From contig NZ_JAGQCS010000002.1 in the NCBI RefSeq assembly GCF_024346315.1, positions 186,001 through 250,000 on the forward strand: 64,000 nt of DNA, read 5' to 3'. A model generated the notes under the pieces. The model did no database searches, had not been told where the DNA came from, and saw nothing but the letters and a program-made list of their open reading frames with translations. Position 1 is the first letter of the stretch; each line of letters starts with the position of its first letter. The stretch comes from Cyanobium sp. ATX 6F1 (lineage in GTDB: Bacteria; Cyanobacteriota; Cyanobacteriia; PCC-6307; Cyanobiaceae). A program made the position numbers and the translations under genes. This document shows positions 55,976-64,000 of the stretch, one piece after another.

Positions 55976-57313
55976 CTACTCGTCACCCCAAAAGATTGAC
56001 TGGATCTTCTTGACGATTTTATCTTTCACAATGCTCTTGATGTCAATCTTGAAATCCTTGGGCCAGTTCGGATTGGGCTCACGGTAGACATCCGGAGGAT
56101 AATACTTCTTCGGATCGATCTCCAGTGCCAGCCGCGTCTCTGGATCTTCGATATCCGACAATCTGCGCCTTGGATTCGGAAAATCGACGGTGGTCTTGTT
56201 CAGGCTGATGTCGAATAGTTCCATCGCCTCCTTGGCCGATGGACGAGAGAAGTTTGCCGACTCGGGCAACGCCGCCTTGCGAGTCCAGATGGCCTTCTTG
56301 GTGACGTTGACGACGACGCCATCCGGTGCACCGAACTGGAAGAGGCCGTCCCAATGTGTGCGCACGCCCGCCAGAATTTCAGGGATCAATTCCTCGTCGT
56401 AGCTGAGGTGTGTGGCCATCGCCAGGCGCGGCTGCACCTGCTTGAACAGGTAGCCCGCTGCGTAGTGAACCGTATGCGCCACATCAATGGGGACAAGGCC
56501 CATGAGTGGTGGAATGCCGAACTTAAGGGCCTGGATGTTCATGGTGTCGGGTTGCAGCTCAGACACGAAGACGTCAACACCCTGGGAGTATTTCACTGTA
56601 TTTTCATCTGGACGGCCATCACCTGTGAAAACGAAAGAAAGGCCATTCCAGTCGAGGCGATAGGCCGAGGCTCCGTCCTTGCCGTGGACACGACGCCAGT
56701 GCCGGATCACCACGCCGTCTTCTTCATAGCAGATGCCGTTATCATCGCGATAGTCAAACTCGTTGACATCGACTTCGTAACCATCCCCGATTGGAAAGAG
56801 GTTGAAGCTGTCGGTGTGCCAGTGGGTCATCGCCTTCATCCCCTCGATCATGGCTTTGAGGCCATCCTTGGGTGTGCGGCCGGAGGGGCCGGTCACGCGG
56901 AGCGGCTTCCAGCGCCCCATCCAGGGGGAAAAAGCGTAGATGTAGGGAAGCTCGCCGTAGTGATCGACGTGCAGGTGGGTGATGAAAATGTCGTTCACCA
57001 GCTGGAGTGGCACCTGCATGGCGACGATGTTGCGCAGGCAACCAGGGCCGAGATCGAAGAAGAAGCGCTTGCCGTTGCCCAGCTCGACCATGATCGACGT
57101 GCCCGCCTGCCTGTGTGTGGGTGGCACCGGCGCGCTGCCCACAAACGTGATGCGCATCTCGTCGCTGCCAAGCTCTTCCACGCCAGGGAAGAAGGTGTTG
57201 GCGTTCGCCACAGAGGGTGTGGGCCGGTAGTACGGCGGCAGCGTTATCCCCGTACTTGGCCCGCCACCGTAGGGATTCCTCGAACCAGAAGCGGAGCTGT
57301 TATCGATCGCCAT
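55976..57313 (-). CDS. Metallo-beta-lactamase-fold hydrolase (GntH-like)
   Basis: 445 residues from ATG 57313 (frame open to 57385). Opens SRNPYGGGPSTGITLPPYY, a Gly/Pro leader, then ANTFFPGVEELGSDEMRITF. The binuclear metal site HxHxDH is in THLHVDHYGELPY (His113, His115, Asp117, His118). Later ligands are in RVHGKDGASAYRLDWNGLSF, FTGDGRP and DVAHTVHYAAGYL. The sequence resembles MBL hydrolases annotated as GntH of guanitoxin-type clusters, but no other gnt gene is seen, so a general MBL hydrolase is safer. Its 3' neighbour is a decayed paralogue, then a metal-chaperone GTPase. Confidence 0.85.
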   Translation of the reverse strand: MAIDNSSASGSRNPYGGGPSTGITLPPYYRPTPSVANANTFFPGVEELGSDEMRITFVGSAPVPPTHRQAGTSIMVELGNGKRFFFDLGPGCLRNIVAMQVPLQLVNDIFITHLHVDHYGELPYIYAFSPWMGRWKPLRVTGPSGRTPKDGLKAMIEGMKAMTHWHTDSFNLFPIGDGYEVDVNEFDYRDDNGICYEEDGVVIRHWRRVHGKDGASAYRLDWNGLSFVFTGDGRPDENTVKYSQGVDVFVSELQPDTMNIQALKFGIPPLMGLVPIDVAHTVHYAAGYLFKQVQPRLAMATHLSYDEELIPEILAGVRTHWDGLFQFGAPDGVVVNVTKKAIWTRKAALPESANFSRPSAKEAMELFDISLNKTTVDFPNPRRRLSDIEDPETRLALEIDPKKYYPPDVYREPNPNWPKDFKIDIKSIVKDKIVKKIQSIFWGDE

Positions 57314-57657
57314 TGATTGCTCTCTCTGATCAGTGATGGTGATTGGCTGCTGCTGCTGCCGCGAGTTCTGAAACTCAACATGCACTCAGTTTGCACGTTG
57401 CGATCGATTCAGCCTCGCAACATGACTGGGGCAGTGGCCTCAATTTCGTTGTGCTGGCGGTGTTTTTTTGCAAATTTAGCGCAAGTTTCGTTCACGGTAC
57501 CGGCCAGGTGCCCATTGTTACGCTTGGGGGACGTCACACCGTGGCACCAGATCAAAAGGCGCTCCAAGCCTGGAGGACGGCGGATAGCTGGAGCGCGCGT
57601 TGTGTCGCGGCAGGACAGTCCACGAGCCAAATCCCGCAGGGATTGGAGCCCGGGAGA

Positions 57658-58749
57658 TCAGAAGAAGAACTTGACCCCGGCTTCGATACCGTTCTGATCG
57701 ATGTTGTAGGCATTTTCAGGGGTGGCCCCATTGGTGCCGCCCAGGTGCATGTAGCGCCAGGAAAGATTCAGCTGGGTGGAGTTCCCGATCGCATAGCCCA
57801 CGCCCACCTGGGTGTTCCAGGAGTAGTCATCGGCATTGTTCACACCGAAGCCGCCGATGTCGCCGCGGGCGAAGAGCCTCAGGCGGGGTGAGAGAAACAC
57901 CATCGCCTGGGTGCCGATCAGGGGTTGGACCACGGTGCCGCCGAACTCACCGGTGCGCACGATCGTTCGCGATGGCCGCTCGAAGGTAGCCGTGCCGCCA
58001 GGCCTTGTCGCCGAGACACTCTGGTTCGGTCCCTGCACCGTGGCCGTCACGGAAGGCCCCTGCACGCTGAGGGTCCGGGTCGGTGTCTCGCGCTCGAAGC
58101 CGAGGTTGAATCGCATGTCGACGAGCCGAACGCCCGCGTAGGGAATGATCGCGAAACTGCCGGCCTTGGCGGTCGCCGTTTCTCGATCTCCGAAGCGGTA
58201 ACGCAGGGCGAAGTCGTAGATGCCCTGAATGTTCCCCACGCTGGCGGCCACGCTGCTTTCGCTCGAGCTGGCCTTGAGGCTGGGCCCACTGACGCCGACG
58301 GTGACGCCGCCGCGCGTGAACTCCCTGCCTGCAAAGGCCTTTTCAAACTCCCGGCCAGGGATTGTTCTCCCCTCTGCGCCCTTTAAAGACACATAGCTCA
58401 GGTCGGTGAGGAACCCGAGGCGGTTGTACTCGACGCTGCCGCGGATGGCGGCGATCCCGGTCAGGGGGCGCAACACCTGATCAAGGCTGAGATCCAGGTC
58501 GGCGGTGATGCCTTTCACCGTGGTGCTGCCCGTGGTGCGCAGGGGGGCAAAGCCGTAGAGCTCCACTGAGCCGGCCCAGGTGGAAGCCGGAGCGGGAGCC
58601 GTTACTGCAGCGGCTGGCGCAGCTTCGCCCTGCGGGGCCTGCGGAACCTGCTGGGCTGTGGCGTTCGGCGCGATCGCCAGCAGCGCCAGGATGCCGCCGG
58701 TTGCGCCCATCGCGGACGCTAAAGATGATCGAAAATCTCTTGAAGGCAC
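57658..58749 (-). CDS. Outer-membrane beta-barrel protein
   Basis: About 363 residues; GTG 58749 gives a basic n-region (MPSRDFRSS) before MGATGGILALLAIAPNATAQ, the signal. The mature chain has a short Ala/Pro stretch and then many amphipathic strands: GSVELYGFAPLRTTGSTTV, GSVEYNRLGFLTDLSYVSL, FALRYRFGD, and a final GIEAGVKFFF with a terminal aromatic, as in outer-membrane barrels. Unrelated in sequence to the barrel at 36 kb. ATG 58710 is an alternative start. Confidence 0.78.
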   Translation of the reverse strand: MPSRDFRSSLASAMGATGGILALLAIAPNATAQQVPQAPQGEAAPAAAVTAPAPASTWAGSVELYGFAPLRTTGSTTVKGITADLDLSLDQVLRPLTGIAAIRGSVEYNRLGFLTDLSYVSLKGAEGRTIPGREFEKAFAGREFTRGGVTVGVSGPSLKASSSESSVAASVGNIQGIYDFALRYRFGDRETATAKAGSFAIIPYAGVRLVDMRFNLGFERETPTRTLSVQGPSVTATVQGPNQSVSATRPGGTATFERPSRTIVRTGEFGGTVVQPLIGTQAMVFLSPRLRLFARGDIGGFGVNNADDYSWNTQVGVGYAIGNSTQLNLSWRYMHLGGTNGATPENAYNIDQNGIEAGVKFFF

Positions 58750-59037
58750 TGGATTCTCAAAATTGTTGAGCCACCTTAGCAAAGGTAAAAGGGGTCACCA
58801 AACAGCGACGTTTCGACCTCAGGGGCTGCAGGAGACAAGGCCCTGGCCGATGGGCTGGTGGTGAACACCAAGTGCTGCCAGCGCCCATCAGTCCTGCGCG
58901 CCCCGCACTGGAAGCAGCTTCCCGCCGGTAGCCAGGGCAGCTTCGGAGAAACGCATCGCCACCACCTCTTCATTCATCGTCCAGAAGTGATGGGAGCGCT
59001 CCAGCTAACCTGAGCCAGCCTGGAGGCCGCTCCCTCA

Positions 59038-59424
59038 TTGACGATCCCCACCCGCGCAAGGGCCCTGGTGCTGGCCGCTCTCTCCACCCTGCTGGTGGGA
59101 CCGTCCCAGGCTGGATCCCCGTGGTTGAAGTGCAGCTTCAACGAGCCCACCGCCACGAACCCCGGCAACACTGTGAACTGGTTCATGATGAGCCAGGAAG
59201 CCAAGAAAAGCGTGGAGTTCATCAACTCCTCCAAAGAAAAATTCACCCTGAGTGCGCTTTATACCCCCAGTCAGATTGTGTTCATCTACCCTAAGTTGGT
59301 GAGCCGCGATATCAGCTATGAAGTGGAGTTCCGCCTCAACCGCAAGACCCTGGCGATCAGCAAACAGGTCAGCAATGAGCTCGATACTTCCAGCGGCAGT
59401 TGCGTCTTCACCTCCGCTCCATGA
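59038..59424 (+). CDS. Small secreted hypothetical protein
   Basis: 128 residues, TTG start. Signal peptide MTIPTRARALVLAALSTLLV cut near SQAGS, then a beta-rich domain (WLKCSFNEPTATNPGNTV, FTLSALYTPSQIVFIYP, ISYEVEFRLNRKTLAIS) with two Cys that could pair (LKCSF, GSCVF). Not recognised. Its stop overlaps the MscS start by 4 bp. Confidence 0.7.
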   Translation: MTIPTRARALVLAALSTLLVGPSQAGSPWLKCSFNEPTATNPGNTVNWFMMSQEAKKSVEFINSSKEKFTLSALYTPSQIVFIYPKLVSRDISYEVEFRLNRKTLAISKQVSNELDTSSGSCVFTSAP

Positions 59425-61139
59425 GCACCAGGCTCAGCCGCTGGATCTACGGGGTTCTGGGGGCTCTCGCCCTGGTGATGGTCCTGCTTCAACCGCTGAG
59501 CCATGCCGCTCCGCTGCTCGCCGCGGGCGATGGCACTCCATCGGCACCATCCCCGGCGGCTTCGGCCGGCAGCTACGAGGTGGCCAACGTGCACATCCTC
59601 GGCATCCCCGCCATCAGCGTCGCCTCGCCGGTGGTCACGTCCGGCAGGGCCGGCCCCAACGCCCTCCGCCGGGCGTCGGTGATTGAGGGAAATCTCTCCC
59701 TCCTCTACTTCCCCCAGGTGCTGTGCGGCAGCGCCCAGGCTCTGAGCGAAGAGCTGCTCGAACGCCTGGTGCTGAAAGGCTCCGACCGGGCCTGCAGGGG
59801 GGCTGGCTGGGGCCTTGGCGGCCACCCGGACGACCTGAAGATCGAGGTCGTTCGCGACGCCGACGGACTCAACGTGCTCGAGGCTCGGTTGCCGAATCAC
59901 GCCGAACCCCTGCCGCTGCTGACGGTCACCGCGGCTGATTCTCGCTTCAACGGCATGAGCTCCGATGCCCTTGCCCGGCGCTGGAGAGGTCTGCTGGAAC
60001 GGCGACTGCGCCACGCGCGCCGCATGCTGCAGGCCGACGCCCTGCAACAGCGACTGGGGATCACCGTGATCGCCGAGTTGTTGCTGGGGGCGGTTCTGGC
60101 CCTGACCCTGTGGCTTCTCTCCCAAAGCCGCCGGCTCTTCTCCCGTTGGCAGCTGATCGAGAGCACCAGTCTCAACCTGCGGCAGAGGCTGGCCCTGCAG
60201 CTGAGCAAGGGCGCCAACAGCTTGATGTTCCTGATCGTGCTTGCCCTGGTCACTGTGATGGTGGGCCTGGCGGTGATGGTGGTGCCGGGACAGATCCCCC
60301 TGGGACTGGCGCTGCTTCTTCAGCCGTTAAGCGCCTTGGTCAAAGTGTTGCTGGTGGGTCTGCTGGCGGTGCTGCTGCGGCTGCTCGCCGACTTTCTCCT
60401 GCACCACTGGTCCGCCAGCCTGCGGGTACCACTCGATCAGCGCGCCCGGCGGGAGCAGCGCTACCGCAGCCTGCTGCTGGTGTCCCATCGACTGATCGAC
60501 CTGGGTTGCATCACCCTGGTGGCGGTGCTGATCCTGATCGGCATCCCCGGAGTGCAGGACGCCTCCGCCTCCGCGCTGGTGACCGGAGGGGCCCTGCTGG
60601 GTGGTCTGGCCTTCGTGTTCCAGAACCTGCTGCGGGATTTCGTCGCAGGTCTGCTGGTGCTGATCGAAGACCGCTATGCCATCGGCGACTTCGTGGAGAT
60701 CGCTGGGCTGGGGGGAACCGTGGTGGATGTGGGTGTTCTGAGCACCTTGCTGCGCACCATGGATGAACGGGTGGTCGTGATCCAGAACGCCAGCCTGGAT
60801 GTGGTCAGGGTGGTCAACCACACCAAGTTCCGCTCTGGCGTGGATGTGCGCCTGGTCCTGGCCCAACCACTGGACGACGTTGACCGGGCCCTGGCGGTCA
60901 TCGCGGCGGCGGCAGCAGGCTTTGCCACCGATCCCGACTGGGCCAGCAAACTACTGAAGGCCCCCTGGTGTCGCGGGGTGGTGGCGATCATGCCCCTGGG
61001 GGTCGACGTATCGGTGATGCTGACCACCAGCGCCGGCGAGCAATGGCTCTGCGGCCGAGAACTGCGCCGTAGACTGCTCAAGGCCCTGGCGGAGGCCGAT
61101 GTTCTGCTGGCTAGAAGCTCGCCGGCAATTGAACAGTGA
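59421..61139 (+). CDS. MscS-family mechanosensitive channel with periplasmic N-domain
   Basis: 572 residues from ATG 59421. A signal-like first helix and a periplasmic part (about 30-210) precede four membrane helices. The pore helix and channel motif are in DASASALVTGGALLGGLAFV, then FQNLLRDFVAGLLVLIEDRY, AIGDFVEIAGLGGTVVDVG and MDERVVVIQNA, the standard TM3/beta-domain signature. A cytosolic C-domain follows. It releases solutes on hypo-osmotic shock. Its last 29 bp overlap a histidine-kinase remnant on the other strand. Confidence 0.92.
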   Translation: MSTRLSRWIYGVLGALALVMVLLQPLSHAAPLLAAGDGTPSAPSPAASAGSYEVANVHILGIPAISVASPVVTSGRAGPNALRRASVIEGNLSLLYFPQVLCGSAQALSEELLERLVLKGSDRACRGAGWGLGGHPDDLKIEVVRDADGLNVLEARLPNHAEPLPLLTVTAADSRFNGMSSDALARRWRGLLERRLRHARRMLQADALQQRLGITVIAELLLGAVLALTLWLLSQSRRLFSRWQLIESTSLNLRQRLALQLSKGANSLMFLIVLALVTVMVGLAVMVVPGQIPLGLALLLQPLSALVKVLLVGLLAVLLRLLADFLLHHWSASLRVPLDQRARREQRYRSLLLVSHRLIDLGCITLVAVLILIGIPGVQDASASALVTGGALLGGLAFVFQNLLRDFVAGLLVLIEDRYAIGDFVEIAGLGGTVVDVGVLSTLLRTMDERVVVIQNASLDVVRVVNHTKFRSGVDVRLVLAQPLDDVDRALAVIAAAAAGFATDPDWASKLLKAPWCRGVVAIMPLGVDVSVMLTTSAGEQWLCGRELRRRLLKALAEADVLLARSSPAIEQ

Positions 61140-61262
61140 AGCAGCTGCCCTCCCCGGGCTCGCTGGTGCCCTGAATGGCGCCGCCGTCGGGGCGGTCGCT
61201 GCGGGCGCGCCAGAAGCGATCGAACACCTGGGGCCGTATCCAGGGCGCACAACTCCGTGCCG
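61111..61262 (-). pseudogene. C-terminal remnant of a sensor histidine kinase
   Basis: A reverse frame reads RPQVFDRFWRARSDRPDGG, then AIQGTSEPGEGSCFTVQLPASF and stop. This is the F-box/C-terminal part of a HATPase domain (vFdRFwRa...GG.i...Sepg.Gs.FtvqLP), but the GLGL segment that should lie between the two halves is deleted and the rest of the gene is gone. Confidence 0.65.
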
Positions 61263-61491
61263 CTGATCAGTACAAAGCCTCCAGCCCTTGCCAAGAGACA
61301 TTCCTGTTCACCGCCTTGTGCCATCAATATCAGTCAAGCAAGCGAAGGCGAGAATTCGCGGTTGCTTGAAGCCATCGCGGCGCTCAGGATCAACACCGGA
61401 AAGAAGCTCAAAGCCCTCATCAAGGCTGCATGCCTAGGGCCGCAGGTTCAAGATGTTGGGAGACAGAGTTCACAGGACTTCCTTGAGAGCC
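61263..61491. other. Gap, no supported gene
   Basis: A forward frame of 85 codons (61257-61514) has a helical stretch (LEAIAALRINTGKKLKALI) but no family features or ribosome site, and runs into the hydrolase gene's end. The region could be more decayed DNA. Confidence 0.4.
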
Positions 61492-62544
61492 TTACTGCGG
61501 AGCCAAGAACGTAAAAGGCTGGGCCTCCTTGAAGTTGGCCGTCTGGTCCCCGCCCAGACCGGGATTCGTGTGGAGGGAGAGCTTACGGACGCCTGAAACC
61601 GCCTTGAAATCGATCTGAGTGAGCTTGACCCATACAAGACTGGGGCTGGCCGTGTCTTCGAAGAAGTAGACCCTGTTCTTTTGGTCCGCGACCGTACGCC
61701 AAATGGTTGATGAGATGTTGGGTTGGCCCGGCGTACTGATACCGCGGGGGACGCTGACGTTACGCATCACGCTGAAGACGGAGGCGACCGCCTCGCGCGG
61801 ATTGGCCGACTGCTGAGCTGCGTTGATGTAGAAGCTGGCGCGGGCAAAGCGATCGGCAGCGCGGTTCGTACCAGGCAGCATCACCGTGCCGCCGATTTGC
61901 TTCCAATATTCATTCAGGGCCAGCTGCTGGTCGTAAGCGGGAGAATTCGTCATCACTTGATACTTGCGACCATGGTGGATCACAAGCTTTCCACCGATAT
62001 ACTCAAAAATGGCCGAATCGCCAGAGGGATCTGAAATCGACAGGTGAATCTTGCCCTCGACTCCATTCGGGGCGATCACACTGATCGGGCGGAAAGCCTC
62101 CTTGCGCATTGCTGCGACGGCCTCGTCGACTGTTGCGAAGCGGTCGAGGACGTATTGCGTCCATGCGGCGATGGAAACCTGGGGACGGGTGTCGTTCTTG
62201 GCGCTTGGATATTCACTTTCCACCAGGAAGAGCAAATTAGCGACCAGCCCCTTTTCGTTCATGCCGTCGGCCGTACCCGCTTCATAGACGGATGCGATCA
62301 CACTGCCGTAATGACTGACCCACTGAAGACCCTTAACTCCCATGCCGCCATCACGTTTCATCCCTCGAGGGAAGATCCACAGATTCGTCTGCATGTCTTC
62401 TAGCCAGTCCATACTTCTGCCGGTGACGGTCTGCCCCTCCTGTCCGAAGTAAACTGCGCGGCTACAGGCCGATGCGGGGTGAATGGGTAAGGCGATCAAA
62501 GAAGCGAACAGCATTGAGGCCCATGAATGCTTGAGCAAGCCCAT
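61492..62544 (-). CDS. Secreted choloylglycine-hydrolase-like (Ntn) amide hydrolase
   Basis: 350 residues, ATG start. The signal (LKHSWASMLFASLIALPIHP) ends at ASA with Cys27 next (ASACSRAVYFG), which would be the N-terminal nucleophile. Family marks are GRSMDWLEDMQTNLWIFPRG, GMNEKGLVANLLFL, LDRFATVDEAV, FEYIGGKLVIHHG, and VMTNSPAYDQQLALNEYW. Linear-amide C-N hydrolases of this kind cleave bile salts, penicillin V or acyl-homoserine lactones. The local substrate is unknown. Confidence 0.88.
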   Translation of the reverse strand: MGLLKHSWASMLFASLIALPIHPASACSRAVYFGQEGQTVTGRSMDWLEDMQTNLWIFPRGMKRDGGMGVKGLQWVSHYGSVIASVYEAGTADGMNEKGLVANLLFLVESEYPSAKNDTRPQVSIAAWTQYVLDRFATVDEAVAAMRKEAFRPISVIAPNGVEGKIHLSISDPSGDSAIFEYIGGKLVIHHGRKYQVMTNSPAYDQQLALNEYWKQIGGTVMLPGTNRAADRFARASFYINAAQQSANPREAVASVFSVMRNVSVPRGISTPGQPNISSTIWRTVADQKNRVYFFEDTASPSLVWVKLTQIDFKAVSGVRKLSLHTNPGLGGDQTANFKEAQPFTFLAPQ

Positions 62545-62781
62545 CTGAGATATCCCGTTGTGGCATCAATTCATTGAGTCATCATTCCACTTGTTCGTTG
62601 CGCGTTCAACCAATTACCTTCGATTGTGACATCTTCCCTCGTCGCGCCAATCAAACAGCCTGGCGATTGCAGCGACTCTGCAGCCCAGCCACAGGCGCTT
62701 CTGATGTTCTTGCTCACTGCCGATCAGCCATCTACGCCGGGTACAGCTGAAAACGATCGAGGCCCGGCATCGGCCAATGAC

Positions 62782-63909
62782 TTAAAGCCGCTCGCCCAGC
62801 AACCGCGCCTCCGATGACGCGGCAGCCGTGAGCTCCGACAGCTCCTGGCGCTGCTGCGTGGATGGATCGGGCAGGGCGGCCAACACCCGGTAGCGGCGCA
62901 GGGCCCACTGGGGCGCGATCAGCAGACCTGCCAGCAGCGCCAGCGCCGAGCCCAGGCTGTAGTCGATCCAGCGGTGGGGGATGTACCAGGCCACCAGGGG
63001 GCCATAGCCGATGAAGGCCACGCCGCTGGAAATCAGCGCCGTGCGCAGGTAGCCGGAGAGCCCCAGGGCGTTCACCAGGGACGCCGTGCCCCCCATCACC
63101 AAGCCCACCGCCAGCTCCGACATCCCAAAGCTGTTGAACACCAGCAGCGGCATCAGCACCCCGAGGCTCACGCCGATCAATCGGTCCTTCACCCTGGCGG
63201 CGGTGGCCCCCACGCTGTCGTCAAGCAGCAACACCACACCGAAGTAGAGGTATTTGGGGGTGACGGCTCCGATTCCCTCGCCGATCGCCAGGGCCAGGCT
63301 GGCCAGCACGAGCTTGCGCCAGAACCAGGGGGAGCGAAAGCCCCGGCCCAGACGCTGGGCCAGGGGGAGATCAGGGGGTGCTTCCGGTTTCACCTCCGCG
63401 ATCACACCGTCAACCTTCCCGGCTCCAGCCGGGGCCAGCAGGGCCTGCACCAGGGAACCCACCACCAGACCCAGAACCACCCCCACCAACTGACGGGCCG
63501 TGGAATCCAGGGTGGGGCCCGCGCTGAGCAGGGGCAACACCGCCAGCACCGGCAGCAGCACCCCGAGCGGGGCGAGCTTGGCCGGGAAGGTGAGGCCGAT
63601 CACCAGACTGCCGGCCGCCGCGATGGCGAACAGGAACACCTCAGGCGCGCCACTGAAAGCGGCGCTGATGCCCAGGCCGAAGAACAGCCCCAAGGCGGCC
63701 ACGGCGGTCAGGGCCGGATAGAAAACCAAAGGCCAGGGCGTGAAGTCAGGTCGGATCACCAGGGCGGCGATCAGAGTGGCGTAGGCCACGGGATGGGAAC
63801 CGAGAGCGAAGGCGTGGGCCACGGCGTTGGCCAGGGCCGCGGCGAGGCCAATGGTGAGCGCAAGCCTGAGTTGCCGCCCCAGGGGGAGGCTGCCGGCCGC
63901 CGCCGTCAC
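62782..63909 (-). CDS. FUSC/aromatic-acid-exporter-like membrane protein
   Basis: 375 residues from GTG 63909, overlapping the upstream stop by GTGA. About ten membrane helices in two groups (LTIGLAAALANAVAHAFAL, ALTAVAALGLFFGLGISAAF, LAPLGVLLPVLAVLPLL; then KLVLASLALAIGEGIGAV, VSLGVLMPLLVFNSFGM) with a cytosolic loop between, as in FUSC/YccS-type exporters. It ends with a charged helix (STQQRQELSELTAAASS). Probably a small-molecule exporter. Confidence 0.72.
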   Translation of the reverse strand: MTAAAGSLPLGRQLRLALTIGLAAALANAVAHAFALGSHPVAYATLIAALVIRPDFTPWPLVFYPALTAVAALGLFFGLGISAAFSGAPEVFLFAIAAAGSLVIGLTFPAKLAPLGVLLPVLAVLPLLSAGPTLDSTARQLVGVVLGLVVGSLVQALLAPAGAGKVDGVIAEVKPEAPPDLPLAQRLGRGFRSPWFWRKLVLASLALAIGEGIGAVTPKYLYFGVVLLLDDSVGATAARVKDRLIGVSLGVLMPLLVFNSFGMSELAVGLVMGGTASLVNALGLSGYLRTALISSGVAFIGYGPLVAWYIPHRWIDYSLGSALALLAGLLIAPQWALRRYRVLAALPDPSTQQRQELSELTAAASSEARLLGERL

Positions 63910-64000
63910 AGCCGTGGGCCCCTGAGCGCCTGCACCCAGCCCACCAGCAACACGACCAGCAGCAGGGCACACCAGAACCAGAGCCGCGGCGCCACGCTGT
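63906..64000 (-). CDS. Partial upstream membrane protein, C-terminal end only
   Basis: The last 31 residues of a reverse-strand gene run in from the right edge: a membrane helix LWFWCALLLVVLLVGWVQAL and a short tail LRGPRL before the stop at 63906-63908. It is coupled to the FUSC-like gene by a 4-bp overlap. Identity unknown. Confidence 0.5.
   Translation of the reverse strand, partial: SVAPRLWFWCALLLVVLLVGWVQALRGPRL

Noticed and set aside
58888..58977. 29-residue reverse ORF starting MNEEVVAMRF
   Set aside because: Codon use is plausible but it is too short, unmatched and without a clear ribosome site.

Overview
The window reads as high-GC chromosomal DNA of a unicellular cyanobacterium of the Synechococcus/Cyanobium type. 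This rests on families that are mostly or only cyanobacterial: type III glutamine synthetase, a terminal oxidase whose subunit II has lost its CuA ligands (ARTO type), a CAAD/CURT1-like membrane protein, DUF2808, DUF3104 and DUF1400 proteins, a stand-alone Nif11 peptide, two group-2-like sigma factors, glycogen phosphorylase and a PyrF-PyrE fusion. There are no rRNA genes, intact tRNA genes, CRISPR arrays or intact insertion sequences. Genes are packed, with many 1-8 bp overlaps, and long antisense shadow ORFs are common because of the GC content.

Layout. 0-6 kb: a partial gene, a PfkB-type sugar kinase, an RND efflux pair and a short SepF-like gene. 6-7.4 kb: SIMPL-domain protein and rhomboid protease. 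7.5-14 kb: an exopolysaccharide unit (fibrillin-like protein, HlyD-type adaptor, cellulose-synthase-like GT2 with PilZ, small protein) facing a PAS-PAS-GGDEF-EAL gene, so c-di-GMP turnover sits beside a probable c-di-GMP-controlled synthase. 14.5-20.7 kb: glnN, pyrF-pyrE fusion, glgP. 20.7-31 kb: a decayed DUF924 gene, two sigma factors, DUF3104, Nif11, DUF427, a methyltransferase/NCS2 permease/cupin operon, DUF2808, DedA and a glutathione-transferase-like protein. 31-36.4 kb: a P-type ATPase divergent from a KimA-like potassium transporter, then an outer-membrane barrel protein. 36.5-40.6 kb: small protein, CAAD protein and cysK, and an ExbB/ExbD-like/ExbD-like/TonB-like operon. 40.6-46.6 kb: a six-gene respiratory operon (two DUF2231 proteins, ctaC-D-E of ARTO type, GMC oxidoreductase).

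47.5-57.4 kb is an accessory-looking tract of visibly lower GC with longer gaps. It holds a DUF1400 hydrolase, two secreted Gly/Ala/Pro-repeat proteins that share a short motif and lie on either side of a B12-binding radical SAM enzyme, a possible tRNA-Arg half, and a CobW-type GTPase next to a metallo-beta-lactamase-fold hydrolase and the decayed remnant of a second copy. 57.6-64 kb: another barrel protein, a small secreted protein, an MscS channel, a histidine-kinase remnant, a secreted Ntn-type amide hydrolase and a FUSC-like exporter with part of its upstream partner.

The best candidates for something undescribed are the radical SAM/secreted repeat-protein neighbourhood, the four-gene ExbBD/TonB-like operon, the GMC oxidoreductase with altered active-site positions tied to a CuA-less oxidase, and the orphan Nif11 peptide. 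At least four gene remnants (DUF924, GT2, MBL, histidine kinase) show local gene decay. All identifications come from reading motifs; no database search was run.
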